From positions 114,537-178,536 of the forward strand of contig NZ_MSKL01000008.1 of the NCBI RefSeq assembly GCF_001937665.1: a stretch of 64,000 nt of DNA, written 5' to 3'. Source of the stretch: Actinomyces oris. Its GTDB lineage: Bacteria; Actinomycetota; Actinomycetes; Actinomycetales; Actinomycetaceae. The notes under the pieces were generated by a model. The model searched no databases. It was not told where the DNA came from and saw nothing but the letters and a program-made list of their open reading frames with translations. Numbering within the stretch: position 1 is the stretch's first letter; each line of letters opens with the position of its first letter. Of the stretch, positions 45,420 through 53,993 are shown piece after piece. The position numbers and the translations under genes are program-made.

Positions 45420-46226
45420 TCAGGCGAGGTGAATGGTCACAGCGCCCAGGACCGCCAGAATCCAGGAGACGAAGGAGCCGATGAGGAACTCCTCGGCCTT
45501 CTGCCCCGCCTTGTCCTCGCTGATCTCGGGGAATCGGATCACACCCTTGGCGGCAACAATTGCGGCGATGGCAGCAGGCGCCTCGACGGAGGCGAGCAGG
45601 AGAATGAGGATTCGCTCAAGCGGACCGATCCAGCGCCCGCCACGCATTGAGCCCCCCAACCCATCCTGCCTCCCGCTCTCCTGCGAAGGCTCGCAACCAG
45701 CCGCAACAGCCTCCCCGCCCTCCCGCGAGGAGTGGCGAGCAGCAGCAAGGATGTCGGCGACGACTCGATTGGCCGGAGCAGTCAGGAGGACGATGATTCC
45801 GACGGCGACGCTCATCTTGGCGGCCCGAGATCCAACCGGCTGAGACACGACGACGCAGAGCCCCACAGCGAGGAGCAGCAGGCCCGCGTGGACAAGGCGG
45901 ACATGCGGTTCCAGCCGATTCGCGCGGTCCTCGGAGGCGCCCCGCCCCACCTGCTCCTGCCGACGGGACCTCAACAAGTTCTCCCACCGGGCCTGTGAAA
46001 CCAGGCCGCAGCACATCCATGCGGTGACCACCAGGATGATGACGACAATGCCTCCTGCCCCAAGATGAAGAATGGACCACCCGACCAGGACGCCAAGAGC
46101 AGCGACCGCAGACACCCCCACCAGCAGTCTCACCCCGGCGGGCATCCGGGACGACCTCCCACCCGCCCAGGCGGAGCTGTCAACCACGGAGGCGGCGGCA
46201 AGCAGCAGAACGAGCAGGGCCGTCAT
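45420..46226 (-). CDS. membrane protein resembling the DUF3307 C-terminal region, SatD partner
   Basis: 268 residues with about six membrane helices. The C-terminal part, GPLERILILLLASVEAPAAIAAIVAAKGVIRF followed by AEEFLIGSFVSWILAV with cuts added here, resembles from memory the tail of DUF3307 proteins (ERxLI...GAIGFLLAAKSILRF...AEYxLIGT). Residues 80-105 are polar and cytoplasmic. The ATG overlaps the satD stop (ATGA), and SatD/DUF3307 pairs are a known neighbourhood. Function is unknown. Confidence 0.7.
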   Translation of the reverse strand: MTALLVLLLAAASVVDSSAWAGGRSSRMPAGVRLLVGVSAVAALGVLVGWSILHLGAGGIVVIILVVTAWMCCGLVSQARWENLLRSRRQEQVGRGASEDRANRLEPHVRLVHAGLLLLAVGLCVVVSQPVGSRAAKMSVAVGIIVLLTAPANRVVADILAAARHSSREGGEAVAAGCEPSQESGRQDGLGGSMRGGRWIGPLERILILLLASVEAPAAIAAIVAAKGVIRFPEISEDKAGQKAEEFLIGSFVSWILAVLGAVTIHLA

Positions 46227-46897
46227 TCTCCCCCACCCCTCCCACTCAACCCATCGAGGAGCTTTTGAACCTCCAGCAAGGAGGAACCAGCACTACGAGC
46301 GAATTCAGACACGGCCTGCTGACTCACCTTCTCCTGACGGGCCACCTCAACCTGGGTCATCCCCATGAGAAGTCCGGCCATCATGCGGCGCTGACGTGGC
46401 TGAAAGCGGAATACCGCCTGGTCACGCAGGATCAGGACGGAGTTAACGAGCCCCTCTCGCTCGCTCTGCCCCCCTCCTGAGCCGCTGACCACATCCGGAT
46501 GAATGCGCAGCCAGGTACGCACGAATGCCCTCCCCTCATCCTGGAGGCGATGCGCGCTCTCAATCGCCTCACGTGCAGCCCACCACGCCGAGCCGTCCTG
46601 AATCAGACGCCCCGCCACACCCTCAACCTCGGAGATCGTTCCGACACCGATACCGAAGCGAAGGCCCAACCCTTCGGGCAGGAGGAGGTGTGTGCGCAGG
46701 GTGAGAGCAAGCGCGTCGGCGAGAGTCGTCGAGACTGCTTGCAGCTCATCACCGACCGTGGCATACGGGCGCTGCGTCAACGCCAGACCTTCAGCGGCCC
46801 GGTCCAGAGTCTCGTGAATGACGCGTTGAGCGCGCCTGCGATCAGGGAGGTCGCGCGAGCGGATGATGTCTGCGATGAGTGCGTAGGAGACATTCAC
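46223..46897 (-). CDS. SatD-family regulator-like protein
   Basis: 224 residues from GTG 46897. Starts YALIADIIRSRDLPDRRRAQ, then GDELQAVSTTLADAL and RFGIGVGTI, the SatD pattern. The C-terminus is a sigma-region-4-like helix-turn-helix: FQPRQRRMMAGLLMGMTQVEVARQEKVSQQAVSEFARSAG (written in two parts: recognition helix VSQQAVSEFAR). SatD proteins are thought to be cytoplasmic regulators; no ligand is known. It is co-transcribed with the membrane protein downstream. Repeated CTTGTA motifs lie in its promoter. Confidence 0.75.
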   Translation of the reverse strand: MNVSYALIADIIRSRDLPDRRRAQRVIHETLDRAAEGLALTQRPYATVGDELQAVSTTLADALALTLRTHLLLPEGLGLRFGIGVGTISEVEGVAGRLIQDGSAWWAAREAIESAHRLQDEGRAFVRTWLRIHPDVVSGSGGGQSEREGLVNSVLILRDQAVFRFQPRQRRMMAGLLMGMTQVEVARQEKVSQQAVSEFARSAGSSLLEVQKLLDGLSGRGGGE

Positions 46898-46912
46898 AGT
46901 TTCACGATAACG

Positions 46913-46983
46913 CTTGTAACTCCTTAAGTACAAGGAATATCTCGGAGTGAGGGGCCCGCCCCCTCGGTGAGCCTTGTACTCCC
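46913..46983. promoter_or_regulatory. three CCTTGTACT-like motifs upstream of satD
   Basis: CTTGTAACTCC at 46913-46923 (plus), CCTTGTACTTAAGG at 46935-46922 (minus) and CCTTGTACTCCC at 46972-46983 (plus). The first two form an inverted pair 16-38 bases upstream of the satD start codon. This is a plausible operator for SatD or another regulator. A GAGGGG/CCCCTC inverted repeat lies between motifs two and three. Confidence 0.5.
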
Positions 46984-47013
46984 GCCAGCACAAGCACAGT
47001 CCCGGAGCCCGGC

Positions 47014-47661
47014 TCACCGATCGGGAAGGCTCCCACCGGCAGCGAGGTAGCACTTGCCGCACAGCGACTCGTAGGTGACATCCCCGGAGTCGATGGCCAC
47101 CTGATCGCCGTCGAAGACGAATGACTCCCCCACCTTGCGGGCATTGAAGATGGCCTTGCGCCCGCAACGGCAGATGGTTTTGAGCTCTTCCAGGGAGTGG
47201 GCGATCTCCAGCAGCCTCCGTGACCCGGGAAAGCTGACTGTGCGGAAGTCGGTGCGGATCCCGTAGGCCAGGACGGGCACGTCGTCGATCAGCGCGATCT
47301 CCATGAGCTGGTCCACCTGGGGGGCCGTGAGGAACTGGGCCTCATCGACGAGCACGCAGTCAAGAACCTCTCGCAAGGACATGGCCTCCTGCGGAGCATC
47401 AACCTCGTCGCAGACGGGCCGTGCACCGGCCAGAGCACGCCGGTGCACCAGGGTGCGCAGGTCGTCGTCGGTGTCGACGATAAGGTCGACACGACGCGAC
47501 ACCCCGAGCCGGGAGACGACCGAGTCCTCACCCTTGGTGTCGACTACCGCCTTGAGAATCAGGACACGCTGACTGCGCTCCTCGTAGTTGTAGGCGGCCT
47601 GGAGCAATCCCGTGGACTTACCGAAGTTCATGGCTCCGTAGCGGAAGTAGAGCTTGGCCAC
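47014..47661 (-). CDS. tdk: thymidine kinase
   Basis: 215 residues from GTG 47661 with AGGAGG upstream. Walker A region YGAMNFGKSTGLLQ, the Walker B/catalytic DCVLVDEAQFL, the thymidine loop YGIRTDFRTVSFPGS, and a four-cysteine zinc lobe (CRCGRKAIFNARK and LCGKCYL). A type II tetrameric kinase that salvages thymidine to dTMP. It precedes the satD pair on the same strand. Confidence 0.96.
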   Translation of the reverse strand: MAKLYFRYGAMNFGKSTGLLQAAYNYEERSQRVLILKAVVDTKGEDSVVSRLGVSRRVDLIVDTDDDLRTLVHRRALAGARPVCDEVDAPQEAMSLREVLDCVLVDEAQFLTAPQVDQLMEIALIDDVPVLAYGIRTDFRTVSFPGSRRLLEIAHSLEELKTICRCGRKAIFNARKVGESFVFDGDQVAIDSGDVTYESLCGKCYLAAGGSLPDR

Positions 47662-47807
47662 GCGGGTCCTCCTGAACCGGATCAGATCACTCGGGCCGGA
47701 TGCTACCCGCCAAGCGAGCCAGACACAGGCAACACACCACGACGTCACTCAGCCGGCCCATGGCGCACGCATAGCCTCGTCCAGACCAGCACGGATAACC
47801 TCCCCTC

Positions 47808-48545
47808 ATGCTCTCACTCGACCACCTGCCTCACACCTGGCGCACCAGGCAAGCCGGCACACTGGCCGCGACCGCCGTCATCACACTGTCGCTGTTCTCC
47901 TGGCTGGCCCTGACCACGAGCTCCGGGACGGGGCTGGCGCCTCACGACCAGAGTGTCACCACCTGGGCCGTGGATGAGCGCCACCCGGCTCTGACCGTCA
48001 TCATGCAGGTGTTCACCGCCCTGGGATCCACCGTGGGACTGACGATCCTGACCGCGATCTGCGCCGTCCTCCTCTTCATGCGGGGCCACCGTATGCGCGC
48101 ACTGATCCTGACCCTCACGATGGTCGGCTCCAGTCTGTTGACGGTGGCGCTCAAAGAGACCTTCAGGCGTACACGCCCCTCGACAGACACTCTTCTGGGC
48201 GATCCCGCCTTGACCACCTCCTTCCCCTCGGGGCACTCCTTCAACACGGCCGTCTTTGCAGGCCTGCTGGCGGGGATGGTTCTGACATCCACTGCGGCGA
48301 CCCTGTACCGGGCCCTGGCGATCATGGCGGCGGCAGGGGCGACCCTGCTGGTGGGGACCTCCCGCGTCTACCTGGGCTACCACTGGATGACCGATGTTCT
48401 GGCCGGCTGGTCCCTGGGACTGGCCTGGCTGTGCCTGGTGACTCTGGCGCTTCTGTGGCTGAAGGGGCGACGGCGCCCAGCCCCTGCGACCACACCATCA
48501 GATACCTTCTCAGGAGTAGACGGCATCGAGCCACCACCGGCCTGA
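47808..48545 (+). CDS. PAP2-family membrane phosphatase
   Basis: 245 residues with six membrane helices. The three phosphatase motifs are present: KETFRRTRP, FPSGHSFNTAVF and SRVYLGYHWMTDVLAGW. These enzymes act on undecaprenyl pyrophosphate, phosphatidate or phosphatidylglycerophosphate at the membrane; the exact lipid is unknown. The C-terminus overlaps the convergent imuB by 36 bp. Confidence 0.93.
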   Translation: MLSLDHLPHTWRTRQAGTLAATAVITLSLFSWLALTTSSGTGLAPHDQSVTTWAVDERHPALTVIMQVFTALGSTVGLTILTAICAVLLFMRGHRMRALILTLTMVGSSLLTVALKETFRRTRPSTDTLLGDPALTTSFPSGHSFNTAVFAGLLAGMVLTSTAATLYRALAIMAAAGATLLVGTSRVYLGYHWMTDVLAGWSLGLAWLCLVTLALLWLKGRRRPAPATTPSDTFSGVDGIEPPPA

Positions 48546-50210
48546 TCGCACCAGCAGGCGGGGAGGCCCGACGTCGGTAACCACCTGGAGGTAGGCACGG
48601 CGCGAAGGCCCTCGAGAAGTCCACCAGCCCTCGTCGACCGGCCAGGGACCGGCCCACAGGAGCACGGACTCCATCCGGGGCGCACTCTCAACAGTATCGT
48701 CCTCAGCGTCATCCGCACCGTCGTCGACGCTGAGGAAGCCGGGGACGCCGTCGAGCTGACCGTGGATGTCGACGCCGAGCTCTCTCCCCCGAATATCGGT
48801 GAGGCACACAGGAACCGGCCGGGGCAGGACGACAGAGGGCGAGGGCTCGGGCAGAGCACCACTCCAGGGCGCCGGTTCATCACCCGCGGCCCCGCCTACA
48901 CCTTCACTCTCACCCCAGGGGATCATGCGTACCCGCGAGCGCGGGTCGCGCCCGGGAACGACCTTGGGAACCAGGATGCTTCCGGCTCCCAGGAGGGACT
49001 CCACACGCTCGGCGGCGCGGCGGGCGCGCGCCTGGGCCTGTTGTCCGGGCGCTTGCCACAGTCCTGCCTGGGAGGTTGTGGCCGGGCTCAGCTCGAGGGC
49101 CGTCAGGCTCAGGTGGGTCAGTCCGGAGGAGGGCGGGCGTCCGGAGCGTCCGGAGAGCCACCCCTCGAGCTGCCAGCGCACGCGGTCGGTGAGCTCGGTG
49201 GGGGTGGGAGTGTCCTCCAGCATCCAGGTTCGGGCCAGGTCGGTGCCGTCCTCGCAGCGGGCGGCAACGCAGAGGCGTCCGACGGCGAGCCCTGCGGACA
49301 GGAGGCGGGCCGCCAGGTTCTCGGCGAGGTGGCGGGCGGCGAAGGCTGCGGTGTCCGCGCGTTCCACGGGAGGGTCGAGCTCGGAGGCGACGGTGATGTC
49401 CTGAACCGGCCGGGGCATGGCGGGGGCCTCGTGGTGGGTGCCGGCGGCCAGGTGGTGGAGTCTCTCCCCCAGGGGGCCGAAGCGGGTGGTGACGTCTTTT
49501 CGGGGCAGGGCCGCCAGGTCCGCCAAGGTGCGCAGGCCGAGTCGGGTGAAGGTCTCCAGCAGGGGGCGGGCGTCGCGCCGTAGACGGCTGAGGGGCAGGC
49601 AGCTCAGGAGTGCGTTCAGGGGCCAGGGGGCGAGGAACTCCGGGGTCCGTCCTGGTTCGACGATGACGCCTCGGCGGGCGGCCAGGACGGCTCCGGACAG
49701 GGAGTCGGCGATGCCGATCTGGCACTCGACGTCGGCCTCCTGGGTGACGGTCTCCACGAGGGCTGAGGCGAGGGGTTCTTCTCCGCCGATCCAGGCGGCG
49801 GGTCCTCTGACGCCGGACAGGGCCAGCCCGGGGCGGGCCACCATGGGGTCCGCCAGGAGCGAGCTGAGGGCCTCCATGACGGTTTCGAAGGCGCGGCTTT
49901 GGCGTTCCTCCTGGGGAGGCAGAACGGTGAGCTCGGGGCACAGGGACCGGGCGGTGCGCAGTCGCATGCCGGTGGCGATGCCGGCGCGGCGAGCCGGGGC
50001 TGAGGCGGCGAGGACTCCGCGAGCACCGACGACGGCGACGGGCTCGGTGGCCGGGTCCGGCAGGTGAGGGGCTTCTTGGCGTGCGCGGGAGTGTCGACGC
50101 TGCTGGCGGGCCTCCAGGGTGAGGGCGACGACGGGCCAGTCGGGGACCCAGATGGCCACGAGCCTGGAGGCGGGCGGCCCGGACGGCGAGGTCGGTTGTG
50201 GCGGGTTCAT
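48510..50210 (-). CDS. imuB: ImuB, inactive Y-family polymerase-like mutasome subunit
   Basis: 566 residues. It starts SRLVAIWVPDWPVVALTLEA, where active Y polymerases have an MDMDAFF-type sequence, and shows ALSGVRGPAAWIG where the SIDE/DE catalytic pair would be. The acidic residues are therefore missing, as known for ImuB. The ending RSGRWWLDAVYS is the ImuB signature. ImuB links DnaE2 and ImuA' to the beta clamp during mutagenic bypass. The ATG overlaps the imuA' stop by four bases. Confidence 0.93.
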   Translation of the reverse strand: MNPPQPTSPSGPPASRLVAIWVPDWPVVALTLEARQQRRHSRARQEAPHLPDPATEPVAVVGARGVLAASAPARRAGIATGMRLRTARSLCPELTVLPPQEERQSRAFETVMEALSSLLADPMVARPGLALSGVRGPAAWIGGEEPLASALVETVTQEADVECQIGIADSLSGAVLAARRGVIVEPGRTPEFLAPWPLNALLSCLPLSRLRRDARPLLETFTRLGLRTLADLAALPRKDVTTRFGPLGERLHHLAAGTHHEAPAMPRPVQDITVASELDPPVERADTAAFAARHLAENLAARLLSAGLAVGRLCVAARCEDGTDLARTWMLEDTPTPTELTDRVRWQLEGWLSGRSGRPPSSGLTHLSLTALELSPATTSQAGLWQAPGQQAQARARRAAERVESLLGAGSILVPKVVPGRDPRSRVRMIPWGESEGVGGAAGDEPAPWSGALPEPSPSVVLPRPVPVCLTDIRGRELGVDIHGQLDGVPGFLSVDDGADDAEDDTVESAPRMESVLLWAGPWPVDEGWWTSRGPSRRAYLQVVTDVGPPRLLVRSGRWWLDAVYS

Positions 50211-51121
50211 CCGGCAGCCTCCTGCGGGTTGGAGTCCGGATCGACGGTGTCGACGGCGTTGTGGGAGCCCGTGCGCAGTCCTTCGGCGGACAGTGAGAGT
50301 GTGAGCTCTTCGGTCGCGGTGAGTCGTGGGCGCTGCGGGTCGGTCAGGGTCCAGCTGAGGCGTTGCAGGTACCCGGCCGGCATCTCGACGGCTCGCACCG
50401 GGGCGGGTGAGTCTCCTCGCCCGATGGGAATGACGACGGCGTCGGCAGAGGGCTTTCCGGGGGTCTCCACCGGAGCCTGAGCGGGAGGTGTGTTCTTGGT
50501 TCCGGTGTCGGGGGTCAGGGGGCCGGCATGGAGGTTGCGGGCGCCTTCCCAGTGGGCGGGGGTCAGGATGAGGTGGCCGCGTTCGCGCGCCCGGGCCAGC
50601 AGGCGTCTGCGGTGCTGGGGGCGCAGGCGTGCGGCGACGGCGGCGCCGATGAGGAGGGCATCAACGCCGTCGAGCAGAGTGGCGGTGACCGTCAGGATGG
50701 AGCCGTCCTCGAGGAGGGATGTTGGAACGGTGAGGACCCGGTTGAGGTCGAGTCCGACCTCGGTGGCTGCACACCAGCCCAGCTCGTCTCCCCCGATGAC
50801 GCCGCACCAGCCGCCCTCTCCCTGGCGCAGGGCGAGAGCGGCCAGGAGGAGGGTGGTGGATCCTTGGAGAGTGAGGACGCCGGAGTCCTGCCAGGCCGAG
50901 AGCGCCGTGGAGGATGCGGGAGAAGTGGGGGGTGCTGCCCGAGACGAGTCGACTGATGCGCTCAACAGGGTGCTGGTCGATGCCGAGGAGAGGGCACGCT
51001 GCACCTTCAGGGCCGCTGAGTCACGCAGTCCGGTACGCTCCTCGGCCAGTCTCAGGGCGAGGCGGGCTCGACTGAGGCGGTTCTGGGCGCCTGATGGCGC
51101 ACGCGTTGTCGAGGCTCCCAT
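50207..51121 (-). CDS. imuA': ImuA', RecA-like mutasome subunit
   Basis: 304 residues from ATG 51121, which has GGGGGTG upstream; ATG 51142 lies inside the LexA-like box and is less likely. The middle part (VLTLQGSTTLLLAALALRQ, then GGWCGVIGGDELGWCAATEVGLDLNRVLTV split here) resembles a RecA fold without an intact Walker A site. The tail PAGYLQRLSWTLTDPQRPRL is typical of the protein encoded just before imuB. It is the actinobacterial mutasome partner of ImuB and DnaE2. Confidence 0.88.
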   Translation of the reverse strand: MGASTTRAPSGAQNRLSRARLALRLAEERTGLRDSAALKVQRALSSASTSTLLSASVDSSRAAPPTSPASSTALSAWQDSGVLTLQGSTTLLLAALALRQGEGGWCGVIGGDELGWCAATEVGLDLNRVLTVPTSLLEDGSILTVTATLLDGVDALLIGAAVAARLRPQHRRRLLARARERGHLILTPAHWEGARNLHAGPLTPDTGTKNTPPAQAPVETPGKPSADAVVIPIGRGDSPAPVRAVEMPAGYLQRLSWTLTDPQRPRLTATEELTLSLSAEGLRTGSHNAVDTVDPDSNPQEAAG

Positions 51122-51135
51122 GACACCCCCGTTTC

Positions 51136-51150
51136 TGTACATACGTTCGA
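51136..51150 (-). promoter_or_regulatory. LexA-like SOS box upstream of imuA'B
   Basis: Minus-strand TCGAACGTATGTACA (51150-51136), 15 of the first codons upstream of ATG 51121. It differs at one base from the box at the HNH-dnaE2 start (TCGAACATATGTACA). The left half-site TCGAAC matches the mycobacterial SOS box; the right half is GTACA instead of GTTCGA at both loci. Confidence 0.75.
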
Positions 51151-51350
51151 CGGATGTGGTTCAGGATAACGCTCCACTGCGACATCAATCGGGGGTGCCG
51201 GTCACAAGGAGGTCTCACGGCGAGATGAGTCCACCGACCCATCCCACAGGAGATCCACAGGGACGGGCCTGCGGAGAGGCGTCTACAGTTGGGGCTGTGC
51301 CCTCATGGAAGGCCACCACCCCTATCCATCACCTGCCTGGAGGTACACCT

Positions 51351-51926
51351 ATGACAGCCGACCTCACTCGCCCCCGCCCGCCGGCCCCTACCGGCCTCCT
51401 GCCCTCGGTCCCCTCCTTCACGCTGACCTCTGCGGATCTGACCGAGCAGGGTCGGATCCCGGACATCTTCACCGGTATCCACGACAACGTCTCCCCCGCC
51501 TTGAGCTGGTCGGGCTTCCCCGAGCAGACGCAGTCCTTCGTCGTGTCCTGCTTCGACCCGGACGCTCCGACCATGTCGGGCTGGTGGCACTGGACCATCG
51601 TGGACCTGGACGCCTCGGTCACCTCGCTGGAGCGGGGCGCGGGGGCCAGCGACCTTCAGCTCGACGGTGCCGCCTTCCACCTGGCCGGGGACTCGGGCGA
51701 CCACGCCTGGTTCGGCCCCTACCCGCCGGCGGGCGACGGCGACCACCGCTACGTCTTCACCGTCTCCGCCCTGGACGTGGACACTCTGGGCCTGAACGAC
51801 GAGGCCAGTCCCGCCAAGGCGGCCTTCACCCTGGCACCTCACTGCATCGCCCGGGCCACGCTCATCGCCACCTACTCCGTGCCCGGGGAGCCCGGGTCCG
51901 CCGCCTTCCTCAGGGACGGCCAGTGA
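51351..51926 (+). CDS. YbhB/YbcL family PEBP-like protein
   Basis: 191 residues from ATG 51351 with TGGAGG upstream. Phosphatidylethanolamine-binding-protein fold: NVSPALSWSGFPEQTQSF, FDPDAPTMSGWWHWTIVDLD, and YPPAGDGDHRYVFTVSALD carry the anion-pocket residues. The function in bacteria is unknown. It is followed by an SDR gene overlapping by GTGA. Confidence 0.92.
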   Translation: MTADLTRPRPPAPTGLLPSVPSFTLTSADLTEQGRIPDIFTGIHDNVSPALSWSGFPEQTQSFVVSCFDPDAPTMSGWWHWTIVDLDASVTSLERGAGASDLQLDGAAFHLAGDSGDHAWFGPYPPAGDGDHRYVFTVSALDVDTLGLNDEASPAKAAFTLAPHCIARATLIATYSVPGEPGSAAFLRDGQ

Positions 51927-52786
51927 GCCCACAGATCGCCCAGGTCGACGCCTCGTCCTCCAAGGCGGGCCGACGTCGCCGTCAGGGGGAGTCCATCCCC
52001 TTCACTCCCGCCCATGGTTTCACACGCGCCGGTTCCGGCCGCCACCAGCGCCGCCCCATCGCGCTCATCACCGGAGCGACCTCCGGGATCGGCCTGGCCG
52101 TGGCCAGGGACCTGGCCCGGGACCACAACCTCATCCTGCTGGCCCGCTCCATCAACGACCTGGAGGAGCTGGCGCTCGCACTGGAGGAGGAGTCCCAGAC
52201 GGCAGTTCTCATCTGCCCGGTCGACCTGACCGATGACACGGCCCTGGCCAGACTGGTCAGCCGGATCGACATTGAGAGCCTCGACGTGCTGGTGCACAGC
52301 GCCGGCATGGAGGCACCCGGTGCCGTTGACAAGATCACGCCCACACGTTGGCGGGCGGTCCTGAACCTCAACCTGGTGGCGACGGCGTATCTGACGAGTC
52401 TGCTGCTGCCGGCGCTGCGGGAGGCCCGCGGGCTGACGGTGTTCATCAACTCCGGCGCCGGAGTGACCCCCCGTTCGGGCAACGTCCTCTACTCCGCCTC
52501 CAAGGCGGGGCTGAAGTCCCTGGCTGACACGCTGCGCCAGGAGGAGGCGGGCAAGGTGCGAGTCACCTCGATCTACCCGGGTCGGGTGGACACCCCCATG
52601 CAGGAGCGGTTGCACGCCTTCAATGCGGCGCGCCTGCGCACCGAGGGAATCATGGCCACCCCCGCCTACCGGGCTGCGGACCATATGGCGCCGCAGTCGG
52701 TGGCCGCGGCCGTGCGCCTGGCCGTGAACACCCCGTTGGACGCGGTGGTGGAGGACCTGGCGATCCGACCCGCCGGCATGCTCTGA
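51923..52786 (+). CDS. short-chain dehydrogenase/reductase
   Basis: 287 residues from GTG 51923, which overlaps the YbhB stop (GTGA). After a ~45-residue polar front comes the Rossmann motif ITGATSGIGLAVARDLA, then LVHSAGMEAPG, the catalytic Ser in INSGAG and the YSASK motif, with PGRVDTPMQ after it. A classical SDR using NAD(P)H; substrate unknown. The long polar N-terminus suggests that a later start might be used, but none with a better ribosome site is evident. Confidence 0.9.
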   Translation: MSPQIAQVDASSSKAGRRRRQGESIPFTPAHGFTRAGSGRHQRRPIALITGATSGIGLAVARDLARDHNLILLARSINDLEELALALEEESQTAVLICPVDLTDDTALARLVSRIDIESLDVLVHSAGMEAPGAVDKITPTRWRAVLNLNLVATAYLTSLLLPALREARGLTVFINSGAGVTPRSGNVLYSASKAGLKSLADTLRQEEAGKVRVTSIYPGRVDTPMQERLHAFNAARLRTEGIMATPAYRAADHMAPQSVAAAVRLAVNTPLDAVVEDLAIRPAGML

Positions 52787-52807
52787 GAAGACGGTTGAAG
52801 CAGGGGC

Positions 52808-53266
52808 TCAGGCCCCTCCGGCAAAGCCCAGGGACCGCCAGGCCTCGTACAGGCCGATGGCGGCGGAGTTGGCCAGGTTGAGGGAGCGGTTTCCCTCCAC
52901 CATGGGGATGCGCAGGCGGGCGCTCACCCTCGGGTGGTCGAGGATCTCCTGGGGCAGGCCGGTGGGCTCGGGACCGAACAGGAGGGCGTCGTCGCCGCGC
53001 CAGTCGACCTGGGTGTAGAGGCGCTCGGTGTGGGAGGTGAAGGCGAAGATGCGTCCGGGGACCTGCTCGAGGCACTCCTGCCAGGTGGCATGAACGCGCG
53101 TGTTGGCCAGGTCGTGGTAGTCCAGGCCAGCGCGGCGCAGCTTGGCGTCGTCCATGTCGAACAGGGGGTCCACGAGGTGGAGCATGGAGCCGGTGTTGGC
53201 GCTCAGGCGGATCGCCGCCCCGGTGTTGCCCGGGATGCGTGGCTCGAAGAAGATGACGTGCAGCAC
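52808..53266 (-). CDS. trmL: tRNA (cytidine(34)-2'-O)-methyltransferase TrmL
   Basis: 152 residues from GTG 53266. A minimal SPOUT methyltransferase: VIFFEPRIPGNTGAAIRLSANTG, LLFGPEPTGLPQEIL and the knot IPMVEGNRSLNLANSAAIGLYEAW. It methylates the wobble C34/U34 of two leucine tRNAs in E. coli. The frame is open upstream but the protein has family length from this GTG. Divergent from the GNAT gene. Confidence 0.93.
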   Translation of the reverse strand: MLHVIFFEPRIPGNTGAAIRLSANTGSMLHLVDPLFDMDDAKLRRAGLDYHDLANTRVHATWQECLEQVPGRIFAFTSHTERLYTQVDWRGDDALLFGPEPTGLPQEILDHPRVSARLRIPMVEGNRSLNLANSAAIGLYEAWRSLGFAGGA

Positions 53267-53334
53267 GGGGACAATGAGACCACATGCTGAGGCATCCCGA
53301 CGACGTCCACACTCCGACTGCCATGATCGGCAGT

Positions 53335-53988
53335 ATGAGCACCGCTGATTCGCATGCCCCGTCCCCCGTCCTGACCTGTGGCTCCCTGGCCGGCGACATC
53401 GTGCGCCTGGAGCCGCTGACGCCCGAGCACGTGCCGGGTCTGCAGCGGGCCGCCGAGGACGCCACCACGACTCCCTTCGCCACGGTGCCGGCACCTGGCG
53501 AGGTCGAGGACTACGTGACCCGCAGTCTGGCCCGTCGGTCCACGGGCACCTACGCGCCGTTCGCCCAGGTGGAGGTCGCCACCGGCCGCGTCGTCGGTCA
53601 CACCGCCTACCTGACGCCCCGATGGATGCCGGACGGGCGGCTCTTCGCCGTCGAGGTCGGCTCCTCCTGGCTCTCGCCGGCTGTTCGCGGCACCGCCGTC
53701 AACCCGGCCGCCAAGCTCCTGCTGCTCACGCAGGCCCTCGAGGGCTGGGGCGTGGACCGCGTGGACATCAAGACCGACGCGCGCAACGAGGTGGCCCGCG
53801 GTGCGATCGCGGCACTGGGCGCGACCTTCGAGGGTGTCCTACGAGCCTGGCAGCCCTCCCTGGCGCCCGGTGAGGAGGGACGCACGCGCGACACGGCCAT
53901 GTTCGCCATCACTCCGGAGCAGTGGCCCGGGGTCAGGACCCGTCTGGTGGAGCGCATCGAGAGGCGCTCCACGTCGTCGAGAGGATGA
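53335..53988 (+). CDS. GNAT-family N-acetyltransferase (RimJ/RimL type)
   Basis: 217 residues from ATG 53335. Starts with IVRLEPLTPEHVPGLQRAAED; the CoA region is GSSWLSPAVRGTAVNPAAKLLLLTQAL, followed by VDIKTDARNEVARGAIAALGATFEGVLRAW. This pattern is typical of amino-acid-like or ribosomal-protein acetyltransferases acting on small amines; the substrate is not known. It is followed closely by a YbaK-like gene. Confidence 0.88.
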   Translation: MSTADSHAPSPVLTCGSLAGDIVRLEPLTPEHVPGLQRAAEDATTTPFATVPAPGEVEDYVTRSLARRSTGTYAPFAQVEVATGRVVGHTAYLTPRWMPDGRLFAVEVGSSWLSPAVRGTAVNPAAKLLLLTQALEGWGVDRVDIKTDARNEVARGAIAALGATFEGVLRAWQPSLAPGEEGRTRDTAMFAITPEQWPGVRTRLVERIERRSTSSRG

Positions 53989-53993
53989 GAGGA

